Shown: positions 25,220-34,407 of the stretch, piece after piece
Layout: each line of letters starts with the position of its first letter
Numbering within the stretch: the first letter of the stretch is position 1
Assembly (NCBI RefSeq): GCF_012932915.1
Contig: NZ_VCQU01000002.1
Span: 1-64,000, forward strand
Length of the DNA: 64,000 nucleotides
Source: Antrihabitans stalactiti
Lineage (GTDB): Bacteria; Actinomycetota; Actinomycetes; Mycobacteriales; Mycobacteriaceae
Direction: 5' to 3'
Notes under the pieces: model-generated
Databases searched by the model: none
What the model saw: the letters and a program-made list of their open reading frames with translations, nothing else
What the model was told of the DNA's origin: nothing
Translations under genes and position numbers: made by a program

Positions 25220-27792
25220 GCGTCGAAGGCGCGGGCCTTCAACGCCCGGACCGTACCGGCCCGGCCTTCGACAACGAGGCGTCGCAGGGCCGGGGGATGG
25301 TCGTCGGCAAGGAACTCGTCGGCGACCGCCAAGGCCTCTTCGCTGATCGCCCACGACGGGTACAGGCCGACAACGACGGTCTGCGCGACCTCGCTGGAGC
25401 GTCGCGCCCACACGTCCGGAATGTCGGCGAAGTAGCGCTGCAGGTACGGCGCCAGCAACTCGCCCTGACCCTGCGGCGCGAACCCACTGACGATCGACCG
25501 GGTCGTGATGTTCGACAGCGAATCGTCGCCGATCACCTTCGCCCACGCTTGTTCCTTCACGGCCTCCTGCGGACGTGCGGTCGCGGCGAGCGCGCCTTGC
25601 CGTGCACCGGCAGCCGTGGGATCGTTCGCGGTCTCGTTGTCGATGAACGGCGTCGCCGCACCGTCGGAGTCGATCTCGCCTGCTGCGGCGAGCGCGTACA
25701 CCAGCTTCCAGCGCAGATCGGTGTCGACCTCGAGGCCCGGCAACCCGAGTGTCGCCGGGTCTGCGTCGAGCAGCTCCTGCACGACCTCGACGTGCCAATC
25801 GGACAGGACCGAACCCGTCAACGCGTTGACGAACGCGAGCTGATGGTCGGAACCGGGCTCCGCTTCCCGCGCGAGTTCCAGAACGCGGTTCGCGAAATCG
25901 GGCCAGCCGTGCTCGGCAGCCCATTCCGGGTCGCTGTATGCGCCGAGTGCGGTCTGCGCCTGCAGCAGGAGCCGCTGAACCACGCCGACCTCGCTTTCGA
26001 CTCCGACGCCACGCTGCACGAGTGCAACGAAATCCCGTGCCTTGAACTCGGCTTGCCGGGTCATCTCCCACGCCGCCGACCACGCCAAGGTCCGGGGGAG
26101 TGGCTCAGCGATATCGCCGATCCGGTCGACGAGGACCGCCAGCGAATCGGCATCCAGCCGGACCGAGCAATAGGTCAGGTCGTCGTCGTTGACGAGCACG
26201 AACTTGCCGCGAGGGGTGCCGACAAGGTCGGGAACGTCGGTCCGCTCGACGGCGTCGACATCGAGTTCGATCCGCTTGGTACGCACCAACTTTCCGTCGA
26301 CGTCGTCGTACACACCAACCGCGATGCGATGGACTCGGCGCTCGCCTGCCCCGGGCTCGGCACCCTCTTGAACGACCGTGAACGACGTGAAATTGCCATT
26401 GGCGTCGACGTCGAACTCGGGCCGTAGAATGTTGAGCCCCGTCGTCTTGAGCCATTGCGAACCCCAGTCGGACAGGTCACGGCCGGACGAGCGCTCCAGC
26501 GCAGCGAGCAAGTCGCTGAACGTCGCGTTTCCGAACGCGTGGTCCTTGAAGTAGGCCCGCAGTCCCGCCAGAAACGGCTCGAGGCCGACGTACGCGACGA
26601 GTTGCTTGAGCACGGACGCACCCTTGGCATAGGTGATGCCGTCGAAGTTGACTTCGACAGCGGCGAGGTCAGGAATGTCGGCCGCGATCGGATGCGTCGA
26701 CGGCAGCTGGTCCTGGCGATACGCCCACGACTTTTCGAGGTTGGCGAACGTGGTCCAGGCGTTGACGTATTCGGTCGCCTCGGATTGGCACAACACCGAC
26801 GCGAAGGTGGCGAACGACTCGTTGAGCCACAGGTCGTCCCACCACGCCATCGTGACGAGGTCGCCGAACCACATGTGCGCCATCTCGTGCAGAACCGTCT
26901 CGGCGCGCCGTTCGTAGGATGCCCGAGTCACCTTGGACCGGAAGACATAGTCCTCGAGGAAGGTCACCGCACCGGCATTCTCCATGGCGCCCGCGTTGAA
27001 CTCGGGAACGAACAACTGGTCGTACTTGCCGAACGCATACGGCACGCCGAAGTTGCGGTGGTAGAACTCGAAGCCCTGCTTGGTCTCGGTGAACAGACGC
27101 TCGGCGTCCATGTGCTGGGCGAGCGAGTCGCGGCAGAAGATCCGGAGCGGGATGGTGCCGTGATCGTCGGTGAAGTGGTCGGTCCAGTGCGCGTACGGAC
27201 CTGCGATGAGCGCGACCAGATAGGTGCTCATCACCGGCGTCGTCGCGAACTGATGAGTGGCGGCCTCCTCGCCGTCGGTGCCGATGGAGGCCGCGTTGGA
27301 GATCACCATCCAGTCGTGCGGGGCGGTCACGACGACGTCGAACGTGGCCTTGAGGTCCGGCTGATCGAAGCACGCGAACATGCGCTTGGCGTCAGCTGTT
27401 TCGAACTGCGAGTACAGGTAGACGGATTGGTCGGTCGGGTCGACGAACCGATGCAGCCCCTCACCGGTATGCGAATAGGCGCAGTCGGCTTCCACGATCA
27501 GTTCGTTGGTCTCGGCGAGACCCTCCAGGGCAATCCCGGTCGACTCGTCGTAGTCGCTGACGTCGAGCGCGGTGCCGTTGAGGACGGCGGATCCGATCTT
27601 CGTCGCCATCAGGTCGATGAAGGTTGCTGCTCCCGGTGTCGCCCGAAATGTGACTGTTGTCCGAGACGAGAATGTCGTCTCGCTGGGATTGCCTGCGCCA
27701 TCGGTGAGGTCGAGTTCGATCCGGTAATTGTCGACGGTGACCGCTGCCTTGCGTTCGATCGCCTGCTCACGGGTCAGATTGGGTGATGCCAC
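25216..27792 (-). CDS. pepN: Aminopeptidase N (M1 zinc metallopeptidase)
   Basis: An 858-residue M1 aminopeptidase. It has the substrate-binding GAMEN motif (NAGAMENAGAVTF), the zinc site HEMAH (His302, Glu303, His306) and the second glutamate in NESF (Glu325). The C-terminal 400 residues form the helical ERAP1-like domain. It removes N-terminal residues from peptides in the cytosol. GTG at 27792 is chosen because GAAGGAG lies upstream and the family N terminus (NLTREQAIERKA) follows; the frame stays open to 28104 opposite the next gene. Its stop overlaps the lipase stop by four bases. It matches Rv2467 by position. Confidence 0.93.
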   Translation of the reverse strand: MASPNLTREQAIERKAAVTVDNYRIELDLTDGAGNPSETTFSSRTTVTFRATPGAATFIDLMATKIGSAVLNGTALDVSDYDESTGIALEGLAETNELIVEADCAYSHTGEGLHRFVDPTDQSVYLYSQFETADAKRMFACFDQPDLKATFDVVVTAPHDWMVISNAASIGTDGEEAATHQFATTPVMSTYLVALIAGPYAHWTDHFTDDHGTIPLRIFCRDSLAQHMDAERLFTETKQGFEFYHRNFGVPYAFGKYDQLFVPEFNAGAMENAGAVTFLEDYVFRSKVTRASYERRAETVLHEMAHMWFGDLVTMAWWDDLWLNESFATFASVLCQSEATEYVNAWTTFANLEKSWAYRQDQLPSTHPIAADIPDLAAVEVNFDGITYAKGASVLKQLVAYVGLEPFLAGLRAYFKDHAFGNATFSDLLAALERSSGRDLSDWGSQWLKTTGLNILRPEFDVDANGNFTSFTVVQEGAEPGAGERRVHRIAVGVYDDVDGKLVRTKRIELDVDAVERTDVPDLVGTPRGKFVLVNDDDLTYCSVRLDADSLAVLVDRIGDIAEPLPRTLAWSAAWEMTRQAEFKARDFVALVQRGVGVESEVGVVQRLLLQAQTALGAYSDPEWAAEHGWPDFANRVLELAREAEPGSDHQLAFVNALTGSVLSDWHVEVVQELLDADPATLGLPGLEVDTDLRWKLVYALAAAGEIDSDGAATPFIDNETANDPTAAGARQGALAATARPQEAVKEQAWAKVIGDDSLSNITTRSIVSGFAPQGQGELLAPYLQRYFADIPDVWARRSSEVAQTVVVGLYPSWAISEEALAVADEFLADDHPPALRRLVVEGRAGTVRALKARAFDA

Positions 27793-27943
27793 GGTGGGAC
27801 TCGCTCCTTCGTCGCGTAGTGCACAAGTGCAGATAACCTGCCAAAACCGTATCGCGCGAGCAACATCGCCGGGCGGCGGGAAGGATTTCGCACCGAACGA
27901 GGTTGGCCTAGTTGAATAGACAACTGCAACAGGGGAGCTAAGC

Positions 27944-28549
27944 GTGAGTGTTGATACTGCCGATTTCTGGTTCGATCCGCTGTGCCCGTGGTGCTGGATC
28001 ACGTCGAGATGGATCCTCGAGGTCGAGGCGGTACGTGACATCAAGGCGAACTTCCACGTCATGAGCCTCGCCGTGTTGAACGAAGGTCGCGATCTGCCCG
28101 ACAACTACAGAGAGCTCATGACCAAGGCGTGGGGTCCCGTACGCGTCGCAATCGCTGCTGCTGAACAACACGGTGACGACGTGCTGTTGCCGCTCTACAC
28201 GGCGATGGGAACCCGCATCCACGACCAGGGCAACAAGAACTTCCCCGAGGTCATCGAAGCCGCGCTCGCCGAAGTTGGGCTGCCTGCCGAATTGGCCAAG
28301 GCTGCCGATTCCGAGGAGTACGACGAAGCGCTGCGCAAGAGTCATCATGCCGGGATGGACGCCGTCGGCGACGACGTCGGTACCCCGACGATTCACGTCA
28401 ACGGCGTCGCCTTCTTCGGGCCCGTGTTGTCGCGGATTCCTCGCGGCGAAGACGCCGGCCGGGTGTGGGACGGCGCCGTTGCGCTGGCGTCCTACCCCCA
28501 CTTCTTCGAGCTCAAGCGCACCCGGCACGAAGATCCGCAGTTCGACTGA
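27944..28549 (+). CDS. Mycothiol-dependent DsbA-family oxidoreductase
   Basis: A 201-residue thioredoxin-fold DsbA-like protein without a signal peptide. The active site is Cys14-Pro-Trp-Cys17 in [11 protein letters not shown] cis-Pro loop ([11 protein letters not shown]) lies near residue 148. This is the cytosolic Rv2466c type, a reductase that works with mycothiol and in M. tuberculosis activates nitro-prodrugs. It starts with GTG at 27944 after GGGAG and is divergent from pepN. It fits the conserved gene order. Natural substrates are not settled. Confidence 0.85.
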   Translation: MSVDTADFWFDPLCPWCWITSRWILEVEAVRDIKANFHVMSLAVLNEGRDLPDNYRELMTKAWGPVRVAIAAAEQHGDDVLLPLYTAMGTRIHDQGNKNFPEVIEAALAEVGLPAELAKAADSEEYDEALRKSHHAGMDAVGDDVGTPTIHVNGVAFFGPVLSRIPRGEDAGRVWDGAVALASYPHFFELKRTRHEDPQFD

Positions 28550-28550
28550 C

Positions 28551-29504
28551 CTAGGCCTGGTACGGCGTGTTCCACGGCTGCGGCTGGGGCGATTGCCCCA
28601 GCACGGTCGTGGGAGGTGCGCCGTAAGTTTGGGGCGGACCGAATTGTGGCTGGGGTGCGGGGGCAGTCGGCCGGAACAAGATCTTTCCGTGGCGGCTGCG
28701 GTCGCGCAGTGCCGCCGCGCGCCACGTCAGCACCGGGTGGGACGACATCGCGTTCACGAGCCACACGAAGAAGCCCGTCTCGGTTCCCGAGCGGTTGGCG
28801 AATTCGTCGAAGCCGACCTGACCGACGAGATACTTACCCGCGCCGAGCACGCCCATCGTCCCGGGAGCGCCTTGTGGTCTGAAGCAGAACCCGTGGTTGT
28901 CGGCCGTGTACTCCTGCCCGCGGATGAGCGACGAACCGATGATCGGGATGTAGCTCGACGCGAACATGCCGAGTTGCCGCCAGTAGGAAACGTGACCTGC
29001 CGCAATGTGGCCGACCTCGTGCCCGATGACGAACGCCAGTGCGTCGGGCTGGCGTCCGTCGCCGCCCACCTCGAACAGGTCGCTGTAGACGACGACGAAT
29101 CTGCGGAATCCGTGCCCGGATGCGAACGCGTTGATCAGGCCGTTGCCCAGAACGACGTAGGCGTCCGGCGCCTTCTTCATGCCGAACCGCGCGGCCGCCT
29201 CTTGCACGAGGTAGAACCCCTCGGGGAACTGCGTCGGCGACATCTTGACGCCGTTCACGCGTTGGCCGGCGAACGTCGTGCCGCGGAAGTAGTAGATGAT
29301 GATCGGCGCCGCGAGCAGGACGAGCACGATGTCGGAGACCTTGCCCATCGCAGCAGACGCGATCGCGATCAGGTAGGCGAACACCGTGACGACGATGGCC
29401 AGGATCAGCAGCGGAATCTCGAATCTGTGCCGGGCCGGCTGACCGTAAGGTGACAGTCCGCGCGGCGCGAGTGCTGCTGACGGCGGCGGATTCATCGGCT
29501 GCAT
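28551..29504 (-). CDS. M48-family membrane zinc metalloprotease
   Basis: A protein of about 317 residues. Two or three N-terminal hydrophobic segments (IPLLILAIVVTVFAYLIAIA and DIVLVLLAAPIIIYYF) precede the M48 peptidase domain with the zinc motif HEVGH (FVIGHEVGHIAAGH) and the third ligand in RGQEYTAD. The tail is Pro/Gln-rich (PQPQFGPPQTYGAPP). It resembles HtpX-like proteases that handle membrane proteins. The start at 29504 is not certain; ATG at 29495 is close by and neither has a strong site. A small hairpin just inside its 3' end lies beyond the stop of the converging DsbA-like gene. Confidence 0.8.
   Translation of the reverse strand: MQPMNPPPSAALAPRGLSPYGQPARHRFEIPLLILAIVVTVFAYLIAIASAAMGKVSDIVLVLLAAPIIIYYFRGTTFAGQRVNGVKMSPTQFPEGFYLVQEAAARFGMKKAPDAYVVLGNGLINAFASGHGFRRFVVVYSDLFEVGGDGRQPDALAFVIGHEVGHIAAGHVSYWRQLGMFASSYIPIIGSSLIRGQEYTADNHGFCFRPQGAPGTMGVLGAGKYLVGQVGFDEFANRSGTETGFFVWLVNAMSSHPVLTWRAAALRDRSRHGKILFRPTAPAPQPQFGPPQTYGAPPTTVLGQSPQPQPWNTPYQA
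28584..28601. terminator. Hairpin in the M48 3' coding end
   Basis: CTGGGGC and GCCCCAG enclose GATT, 35 bases past the stop of the DsbA-like gene and within the last codons of the converging protease gene. It is weaker than the other shared hairpins in this window. Confidence 0.45.
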
Positions 29505-29581
29505 GGACGCAAACTTTAACCTCGCAAATGTCCGTTCTGACAGACTCGAATGCATGCGCGCCGTCGACAACAAGAACCAAA

Positions 29582-30379
29582 ATGCCTGAAGGACCCACTC
29601 TGCACCGGCTGGCCCGGGTCCATCAACGCAACTTCGCAGGTCGTGAGGTTCGCGTGTCCAGCCCGCAGGGCAAGTTCGCAGACGGCGCAGCCCTTGTCGA
29701 CGGTCACGTGCTGAAGAAGGCCGAGGCGTGGGGGAAACACCTCCTGCACCACTATGATTCGGGCCTTGTCGTTCATGTGCACCTCGGTTTGATCGGGGCG
29801 TTCAGCGAGTCCGAGGTGCCGATGGGACCGCCGGTCGGCCAGGTCCGGATGCGGATGGTCGGCGCCGAGTTCGGTACCGACCTACGCGGTCCGACGATTT
29901 GTGAAGTGCTGCACGAGCCGGAACTGGCCGCCATCGCGAACCGCCTCGGTCCGGATCCGTTGCGCCGCAAGGCCGACCCCGAGCTTGCCTGGGCACGGCT
30001 GCATCGCTCCAAGCGATCCATCGCCGCGCTGTTGATGGACCAGTCCGTCGTCGCGGGAGTCGGCAACGTCTACCGAGCGGAACTGCTGTTCCGGCGCAAC
30101 ATGTCGCCGATGCTCACCGGCGCCGGGGTTTCACGGGCCGAGTGGGACGCGATGTGGATCGATCTCGTCGAGATGATGAAGGTCGGGCTACGGCGCGGCA
30201 AGATCATCACGATCAGACGGGAAGACGACCATGGGGAAGGGTCGTATGCGAAAGGTCGTCCGCGGACCTACGTCTACCGGCGCGCCGGACTGCCGTGCCG
30301 GATTTGCGGTACGCCGATCCAATACACGGTCCTCGAAGGTCGCAACCTCTTCTGGTGCCCGACCTGTCAGCCTGACTAG
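29582..30379 (+). CDS. nei: DNA glycosylase/AP lyase of the Fpg/Nei family
   Basis: A 265-residue base-excision repair enzyme. It starts MPEGP, giving the catalytic N-terminal Pro and Glu after Met removal. The helix-two-turn-helix part carries QSVVAGVGNVYRAELLF, and the C terminus has the zinc finger CRIC...FWCPTC. This is the Nei1 (Rv2464c) type, which removes oxidised pyrimidines and cuts the strand by beta,delta-elimination. The ATG at 29582 is fixed because the Pro-Glu must be N-terminal. It is divergent from the M48 gene. Confidence 0.9.
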   Translation: MPEGPTLHRLARVHQRNFAGREVRVSSPQGKFADGAALVDGHVLKKAEAWGKHLLHHYDSGLVVHVHLGLIGAFSESEVPMGPPVGQVRMRMVGAEFGTDLRGPTICEVLHEPELAAIANRLGPDPLRRKADPELAWARLHRSKRSIAALLMDQSVVAGVGNVYRAELLFRRNMSPMLTGAGVSRAEWDAMWIDLVEMMKVGLRRGKIITIRREDDHGEGSYAKGRPRTYVYRRAGLPCRICGTPIQYTVLEGRNLFWCPTCQPD

Positions 30380-30440
30380 CTTTGGGCTCGCGACAGTGTG
30401 GATTTTCACTCGGTATCCGAGAGCTATTCCACACAACCGG

Positions 30441-30623
30441 TCAGTCCCCGCCACCCCCGCAGCCGCTGCCGCAACTGCTGCCGCTGTCGCTGGCGTCGCC
30501 GCCACCGCAACTGCTGCCACTGTCGCCGCCGGAATCGCCGCCGCCCCGTCGGCCGCCTCGGGTAGCGCTCCAGATCCCGAAAAGGATCACGGCGACGACG
30601 CCGAAAACAATGAAGCCGTCCAT
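30441..30623 (-). CDS. Small membrane protein with Gly/Ser/Cys-rich tail (60 aa)
   Basis: A 60-residue protein: one N-terminal transmembrane helix (FIVFGVVAVILFGIWSA), then RGGRRGGGD and a tail of Gly, Ser, Asp and four Cys. GGAGG lies five bases before the ATG, a strong start. Cys/Gly tails of this kind occur on small bacterial membrane proteins of unknown function and might bind metal or cross-link. It follows a second small gene by 35 bases, and the two look like a dedicated pair. No homologue is recalled with confidence. Confidence 0.65.
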   Translation of the reverse strand: MDGFIVFGVVAVILFGIWSATRGGRRGGGDSGGDSGSSCGGGDASDSGSSCGSGCGGGGD

Positions 30624-30658
30624 GGTTGCCTCCGCGCCGCGCGTAATTTGCTCGGAGC

Positions 30659-30820
30659 CTACGCGGCGCGAAACTCCAAGGCATCGGGTTTGCCGTCGTC
30701 GTCGAGCAGGTCCTCGAAGGCGTCGTCCAGGTCTCGGTTGGCTCGTCGCCAGAGTCGGACGATCTGCAAGCCCCCCGCCACCCCGGCGGCCGCTGCGAGC
30801 GCGAGCCAGTCGGCTGTCAC
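30659..30820 (-). CDS. Small membrane protein (53 aa), upstream partner
   Basis: A 53-residue frame starting GTG at 30820. It has a hydrophobic Ala/Gly helix (WLALAAAAGVAGGLQIV), then a charged segment RLWRRANRDLDDAFEDLLDD and the end KPDALEFRAA. Composition and codon use look coding (third positions mostly G or C). A good ribosome binding site is not visible, so the start could be leaderless. It precedes the Cys-rich membrane protein on the same strand. No function can be given. Confidence 0.5.
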   Translation of the reverse strand: MTADWLALAAAAGVAGGLQIVRLWRRANRDLDDAFEDLLDDDGKPDALEFRAA

Positions 30821-30885
30821 GTGAGTCAGTGTGAGTTCCTAGCGTCGTCGGATCGTCACGACCGGCGCGTGTGAGAAGGACGTTG

Positions 30886-30956
30886 AGCCGATGACGGGAA
30901 TCGAACCCGCGTAATCAGTTTGGAAGACTGAGGCTCTACCATTGAGCTACATCGGC
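30886..30956 (-). tRNA. tRNA-Gly (anticodon TCC)
   Basis: A minus-strand cloverleaf: acceptor GCCGATG with CATCGGC, anticodon arm TCAGT-CTTCCAA-ACTGA giving TCC, and T arm GCGGGTTCGATTCCCGT. CCA is not encoded. It reads GGA and GGG codons. Confidence 0.95.
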
Positions 30957-31098
30957 GTGCAAACGACATCGCATGGGATCGCCACTGATGTCGTGTGCGT
31001 TGAGAGACTGTACCCAACCGATCGCCGGCAACGCCAACCGGGTGGTGCCGGCCGCTAGCGTGCGTCGCGTAGGATGGCGTGCTGGCTCGATCAGTGAA

Positions 31099-31176
<78 letters not shown>

Positions 31177-31241
31177 CAAGACCACGTGCCTTTCTCGGCC
31201 GTGAAGTGAGGAACGACCAGGTCTACAAAGGAGTATTTGCC

Positions 31242-32654
31242 GTGAAGAGCACCGTCGAGCAACTGAGCCCGACGCGCGTCCGGATCAACGTTGAGGTGCC
31301 CTTCGAGGAGCTCAAGCCTGACTTCGACCGCGCATACAAGACGCTCGCGCAGCAGGTGCGCATCCCCGGTTTCCGACCGGGCAAGGCGCCCGCGAAGTTG
31401 TTGGAGGCCCGAGTCGGCCGCGGCGCGATCCTCGAGCAGGTCGTCAACGACGCGCTGCCCGGCAAGTACCGCGAAGCGCTGGACAGCTCGGCTGTGAAGG
31501 CCATCGGTCAGCCGGACATCGAGATCACCAAGATCGACGACGGCCAGGAACTTGCGTTCACGGCCGAGGTCGACGTCCGGCCCGAGATCACGTTGCCGGA
31601 TTACTCCACGATCACCGTGGCTGTCGACCCGGTTTCGATCGGTGACGACGACATCGACGAGCAGCTGCAGTCGCTGCGCCAGCGTTTCGGCACGCTCACC
31701 GGTGTCGACCGCGCGGTCCAGGACGGCGACTTCGTCTCCATCGACTTGAGCGCCACGGTCGACGGCAAGAGCGTCGACGAGGCCAGCGCAACCGGACTGT
31801 CGCACGAGGTCGGTTCGGGTCAGCTCATCGACGGGCTCGACGAGGCGATCATCGGGCTGTCGTCCGGCGAGTCCAAGGAGTTCACGTCCACCCTCGTGGC
31901 CGGCGACTTTGCCGGTCAGGACGCGTTGGTGACCGTCACGGTCGGCACCGTCAAGGAACGGGAATTGCCGGAAGCGGACGACGACTTCGCTCAGCTTGCG
32001 AGCGAGTTCGACACGCTCGACGAGCTGAAGGCAGATCTTCGTGAGCGCGTCGGCCGGGTTCGCCGGGTCGAGCAGGCCGGTGCCATCCGCGACAAGGTGC
32101 TGGAGACCCTGCTGGAGACGGTGGAGATTCCCGTTCCCGAAGGTGTCGTCAAGGCCGAGGTCGACGCCGCGCTCCACGATGCCGTGCATGGCCTGGACCA
32201 CGACGAGGAAGCGCTCGACGCGCTGCTCGCCGAGCAGGGCAGCAGCCGCGAAGAGTTCGAGGCAGATGCACGCAAGGCCGCTGAGCGGTCCGTCAAGGTG
32301 CAGCTGCTGCTGGACCAGATCGCCGAGTCGGAGCAGACCAACGTCAGCCAGGAAGAGCTCACCGAGCGCATCATCTTCCAGGCTCGTCGCTACGGCATGG
32401 CGCCGGAGCAGTTCATGCAGGAGATGACGCAGGCCAACCAGCTCGGTGCGTTGTTCTCCGACGTTCGACGCGGCAAGGCACTCGCCGGCGTCGTCGATCG
32501 GGTGAGCGTCACCGACACCGACGGCAATGCGATCGACACGAAGGAGCTGTTCGGCAGCGAGGCCGGCGAGACGGTCGTCGCCGACGAGGTCGTCGAAGCC
32601 GACGACGATGCTGCCGACGACACAGCAGCTGACGTCCAAGACGCGCAGCAGTAA
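31242..32654 (+). CDS. tig: Trigger factor
   Basis: A 470-residue ribosome-bound chaperone and peptidyl-prolyl isomerase. The N-terminal ribosome-binding signature is GFRPGKAP (about residues 44-51), the FKBP-type domain follows (about 150-240, [17 protein letters not shown]), and the C-terminal helical chaperone domain ends in an acidic tail. GTG at 31242 has AAAGGAG eight bases upstream. It heads the proteostasis cluster tig-clpP1-clpP2-clpX. A strong terminator separates it from clpP1. Confidence 0.95.
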   Translation: MKSTVEQLSPTRVRINVEVPFEELKPDFDRAYKTLAQQVRIPGFRPGKAPAKLLEARVGRGAILEQVVNDALPGKYREALDSSAVKAIGQPDIEITKIDDGQELAFTAEVDVRPEITLPDYSTITVAVDPVSIGDDDIDEQLQSLRQRFGTLTGVDRAVQDGDFVSIDLSATVDGKSVDEASATGLSHEVGSGQLIDGLDEAIIGLSSGESKEFTSTLVAGDFAGQDALVTVTVGTVKERELPEADDDFAQLASEFDTLDELKADLRERVGRVRRVEQAGAIRDKVLETLLETVEIPVPEGVVKAEVDAALHDAVHGLDHDEEALDALLAEQGSSREEFEADARKAAERSVKVQLLLDQIAESEQTNVSQEELTERIIFQARRYGMAPEQFMQEMTQANQLGALFSDVRRGKALAGVVDRVSVTDTDGNAIDTKELFGSEAGETVVADEVVEADDDAADDTAADVQDAQQ

Positions 32655-32665
32655 ACGAGCTATTC

Positions 32666-32676
32666 CGCTATGAGCG
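32666..32676. promoter_or_regulatory. Candidate ClgR box upstream of clpP1
   Basis: CGC-TATGA-GCG within TTCCGC...GCGAAG matches the CGC-N5-GCG core known for ClgR, the activator of clp genes in actinobacteria. It lies 88 bases before the clpP1 start, but also before the tig terminator. A match this short can occur by chance. Confidence 0.4.
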
Positions 32677-32680
32677 AAGA

Positions 32681-32710
32681 AAGGCGGCGCCGGGACTCCG
32701 GCGCCGCCTT
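32681..32710 (+). terminator. Terminator of tig
   Basis: Perfect 13-base arms (AAGGCGGCGCCGG and CCGGCGCCGCCTT) around GACT, followed by a pyrimidine-rich CCTTCGTT. Confidence 0.9.
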
Positions 32711-32763
32711 CCTTCGTTAGTGTTTGTGACAGCAACTCAGGTGCGAGGAAGAAGGCAGGTACC

Positions 32764-33411
32764 GTGACAGAGAATTATGGCGCGACCCACGACCGCGGAT
32801 CGGCTTCGCGGAGTCCGGTCATGACGTCGGCTACAGCAGGTCTCAATCTCAGCGACTCGGTGTACGAGCGCCTGCTGCGCGAGCGCATCATCTTCCTCGG
32901 CACTCAGGTCGACGACGACATCGCCAACAAGCTGTGCGCTCAGATTCTGTTGCTCACGGCCGAGGATCCGACCAAGGACATCTCGCTCTACATCAACTCG
33001 CCGGGCGGCTCGGTCAGCGCTGGAATGGCGATCTTCGACACCATGCAGTTCGCGGAATGCGACATCGCGACCTACGGCATGGGCATGGCCGCCTCGATGG
33101 GCCAGTTCCTGTTGACTGCGGGCGCGAAGGGCAAGCGCTACGCCTTGCCGCATGCGCGGATCATGATGCACCAGCCCTCGGGTGGCTTCGGTGGCACGGC
33201 TGCCGACATCGCGATCACGGCTCAGCTGCTCAAGCGGACGAAGCAGGAGCTCAACGAGCTCAATGCCGAGCACACCGGTCAGACGGTCGAGCAGATCACT
33301 GCGGACGCCGATCGTGACCGCTGGTTCACCGCACCCGAGGCGCTGGAATACGGCTTCGTCGATCACGTCATCTCGCGTGCAACACAGGCCGGCGGCACGG
33401 CCTCGCACTAG
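32764..33411 (+). CDS. clpP1: ATP-dependent Clp protease proteolytic subunit 1
   Basis: A 215-residue serine protease. The triad is Ser111 ([11 protein letters not shown]), His136 (RIMMHQPSG) and Asp185 (ADRDRWF). It forms the mixed ClpP1P2 barrel of actinobacteria with the next gene and degrades proteins fed by ClpX or ClpC1. GTG at 32764 has GAAGG upstream; a second possible start is ATG at 32821, which would give a shorter pro-region. The leader peptide is expected to be removed on maturation. It is followed by clpP2 after 47 bases. Confidence 0.95.
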   Translation: MTENYGATHDRGSASRSPVMTSATAGLNLSDSVYERLLRERIIFLGTQVDDDIANKLCAQILLLTAEDPTKDISLYINSPGGSVSAGMAIFDTMQFAECDIATYGMGMAASMGQFLLTAGAKGKRYALPHARIMMHQPSGGFGGTAADIAITAQLLKRTKQELNELNAEHTGQTVEQITADADRDRWFTAPEALEYGFVDHVISRATQAGGTASH

Positions 33412-33458
33412 CTCGACCCCCAGCCGTGCCCACCCCACAGACTTCGTTTGGAGACAAG

Positions 33459-34127
33459 ATGGCCAACTTGTTCGACCCCCGCCTCGCCCCGGGAGCAGCG
33501 CCGATGAATGCACCGCAGTCGCGCTACATCCTCCCGCAGTTCACCGAGCAGACCACCTACGGCGTCAAGACCTCGGATCCCTACAACAAGCTGTTCGAGG
33601 AGCGCATCATCTTCCTCGGATCGCAGGTCGACGACGTGTCGGCCAACGACTTGATGGCACAGCTCCTGGTGCTCGAGTCGCAGGACCCGGACCGCGACAT
33701 CACGATGTACATCAACTCGCCCGGTGGCTCGTTCACCGCGCTGATGGCGATCTACGACACGATGCAGTACGTGCGGGCCGACATCGTGACCGTGTGCCTG
33801 GGCCAGGCTGCCTCTGCGGCAGCGGTCCTGCTGGCGGCCGGTACGCCCGGTAAGCGTGCGTGCCTGCCCAACGCTCGCGTCCTGATCCACCAGCCTTCCG
33901 TCGAGGGCGGCATCCAGGGTCAGGTGTCGGACCTGGAGATTCAGGCTGCCGAGATCGAGCGGATGCGCCGCCTCATGGAGACGACGTTGGCGCACCACAC
34001 AGGCAAGGACGCCGACGTCATCCGCAAGGACACCGACCGCGACAAGATCCTCACCGCACAAGAAGCGGTGGACTACGGGATCATCGATACCGTGTTCGGG
34101 TACCGCAAGCTCAGCGCCCAGAAATAG
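33459..34127 (+). CDS. clpP2: ATP-dependent Clp protease proteolytic subunit 2
   Basis: A 222-residue serine protease, partner of ClpP1. The triad is Ser119 (LGQAASAAA), His144 ([10 protein letters not shown]) and Asp195 (TDRDKIL). Unlike ClpP1 it keeps the [15 protein letters not shown] handle sequence. ATG at 33459 has GGAG five bases upstream. In mycobacteria ClpP2 is the ring that docks ClpX and ClpC1. It is cotranscribed with clpP1. Confidence 0.95.
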   Translation: MANLFDPRLAPGAAPMNAPQSRYILPQFTEQTTYGVKTSDPYNKLFEERIIFLGSQVDDVSANDLMAQLLVLESQDPDRDITMYINSPGGSFTALMAIYDTMQYVRADIVTVCLGQAASAAAVLLAAGTPGKRACLPNARVLIHQPSVEGGIQGQVSDLEIQAAEIERMRRLMETTLAHHTGKDADVIRKDTDRDKILTAQEAVDYGIIDTVFGYRKLSAQK

Positions 34128-34407
34128 CAGCAGTAGCGACACGCCGGTGGGTTCGATTTGCGGCTCTATCGAAGCGAAACACGCAACGCTAGAGCCTCGA
34201 ATCAATGGCTTCAGGAATCGAACGTATTCAGTGGAGGAGCGGCAAATGCAGCGTTCTCTACGCGAATCACCGGCAACCAGTCGACCTCACTCAGCAAGTG
34301 CGGGTACGGTCACATCATGGCCCTCGGCTACTGATTGTCGGCACGCAGCAACGTCGACAGTCGGAACCGACGGTCGCACGCGGACAAGGAAGTAGGGACC
34401 TTACAAG
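34128..34407 (+). promoter_or_regulatory. clpP2-clpX intergenic region with candidate leader ORF
   Basis: These 280 bases hold no recognisable gene and presumably the clpX promoter. One feature stands out: a 49-codon frame starting ATG at 34246 with a very strong GGAGGAG six bases upstream and stopping at 34395, 13 bases before the clpX start. Its product (MQRSLRESPATSRPHSASAG and on) is Ser/Thr/Arg-rich and unlike known proteins. It could be a translated leader or chance. Confidence 0.35.
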
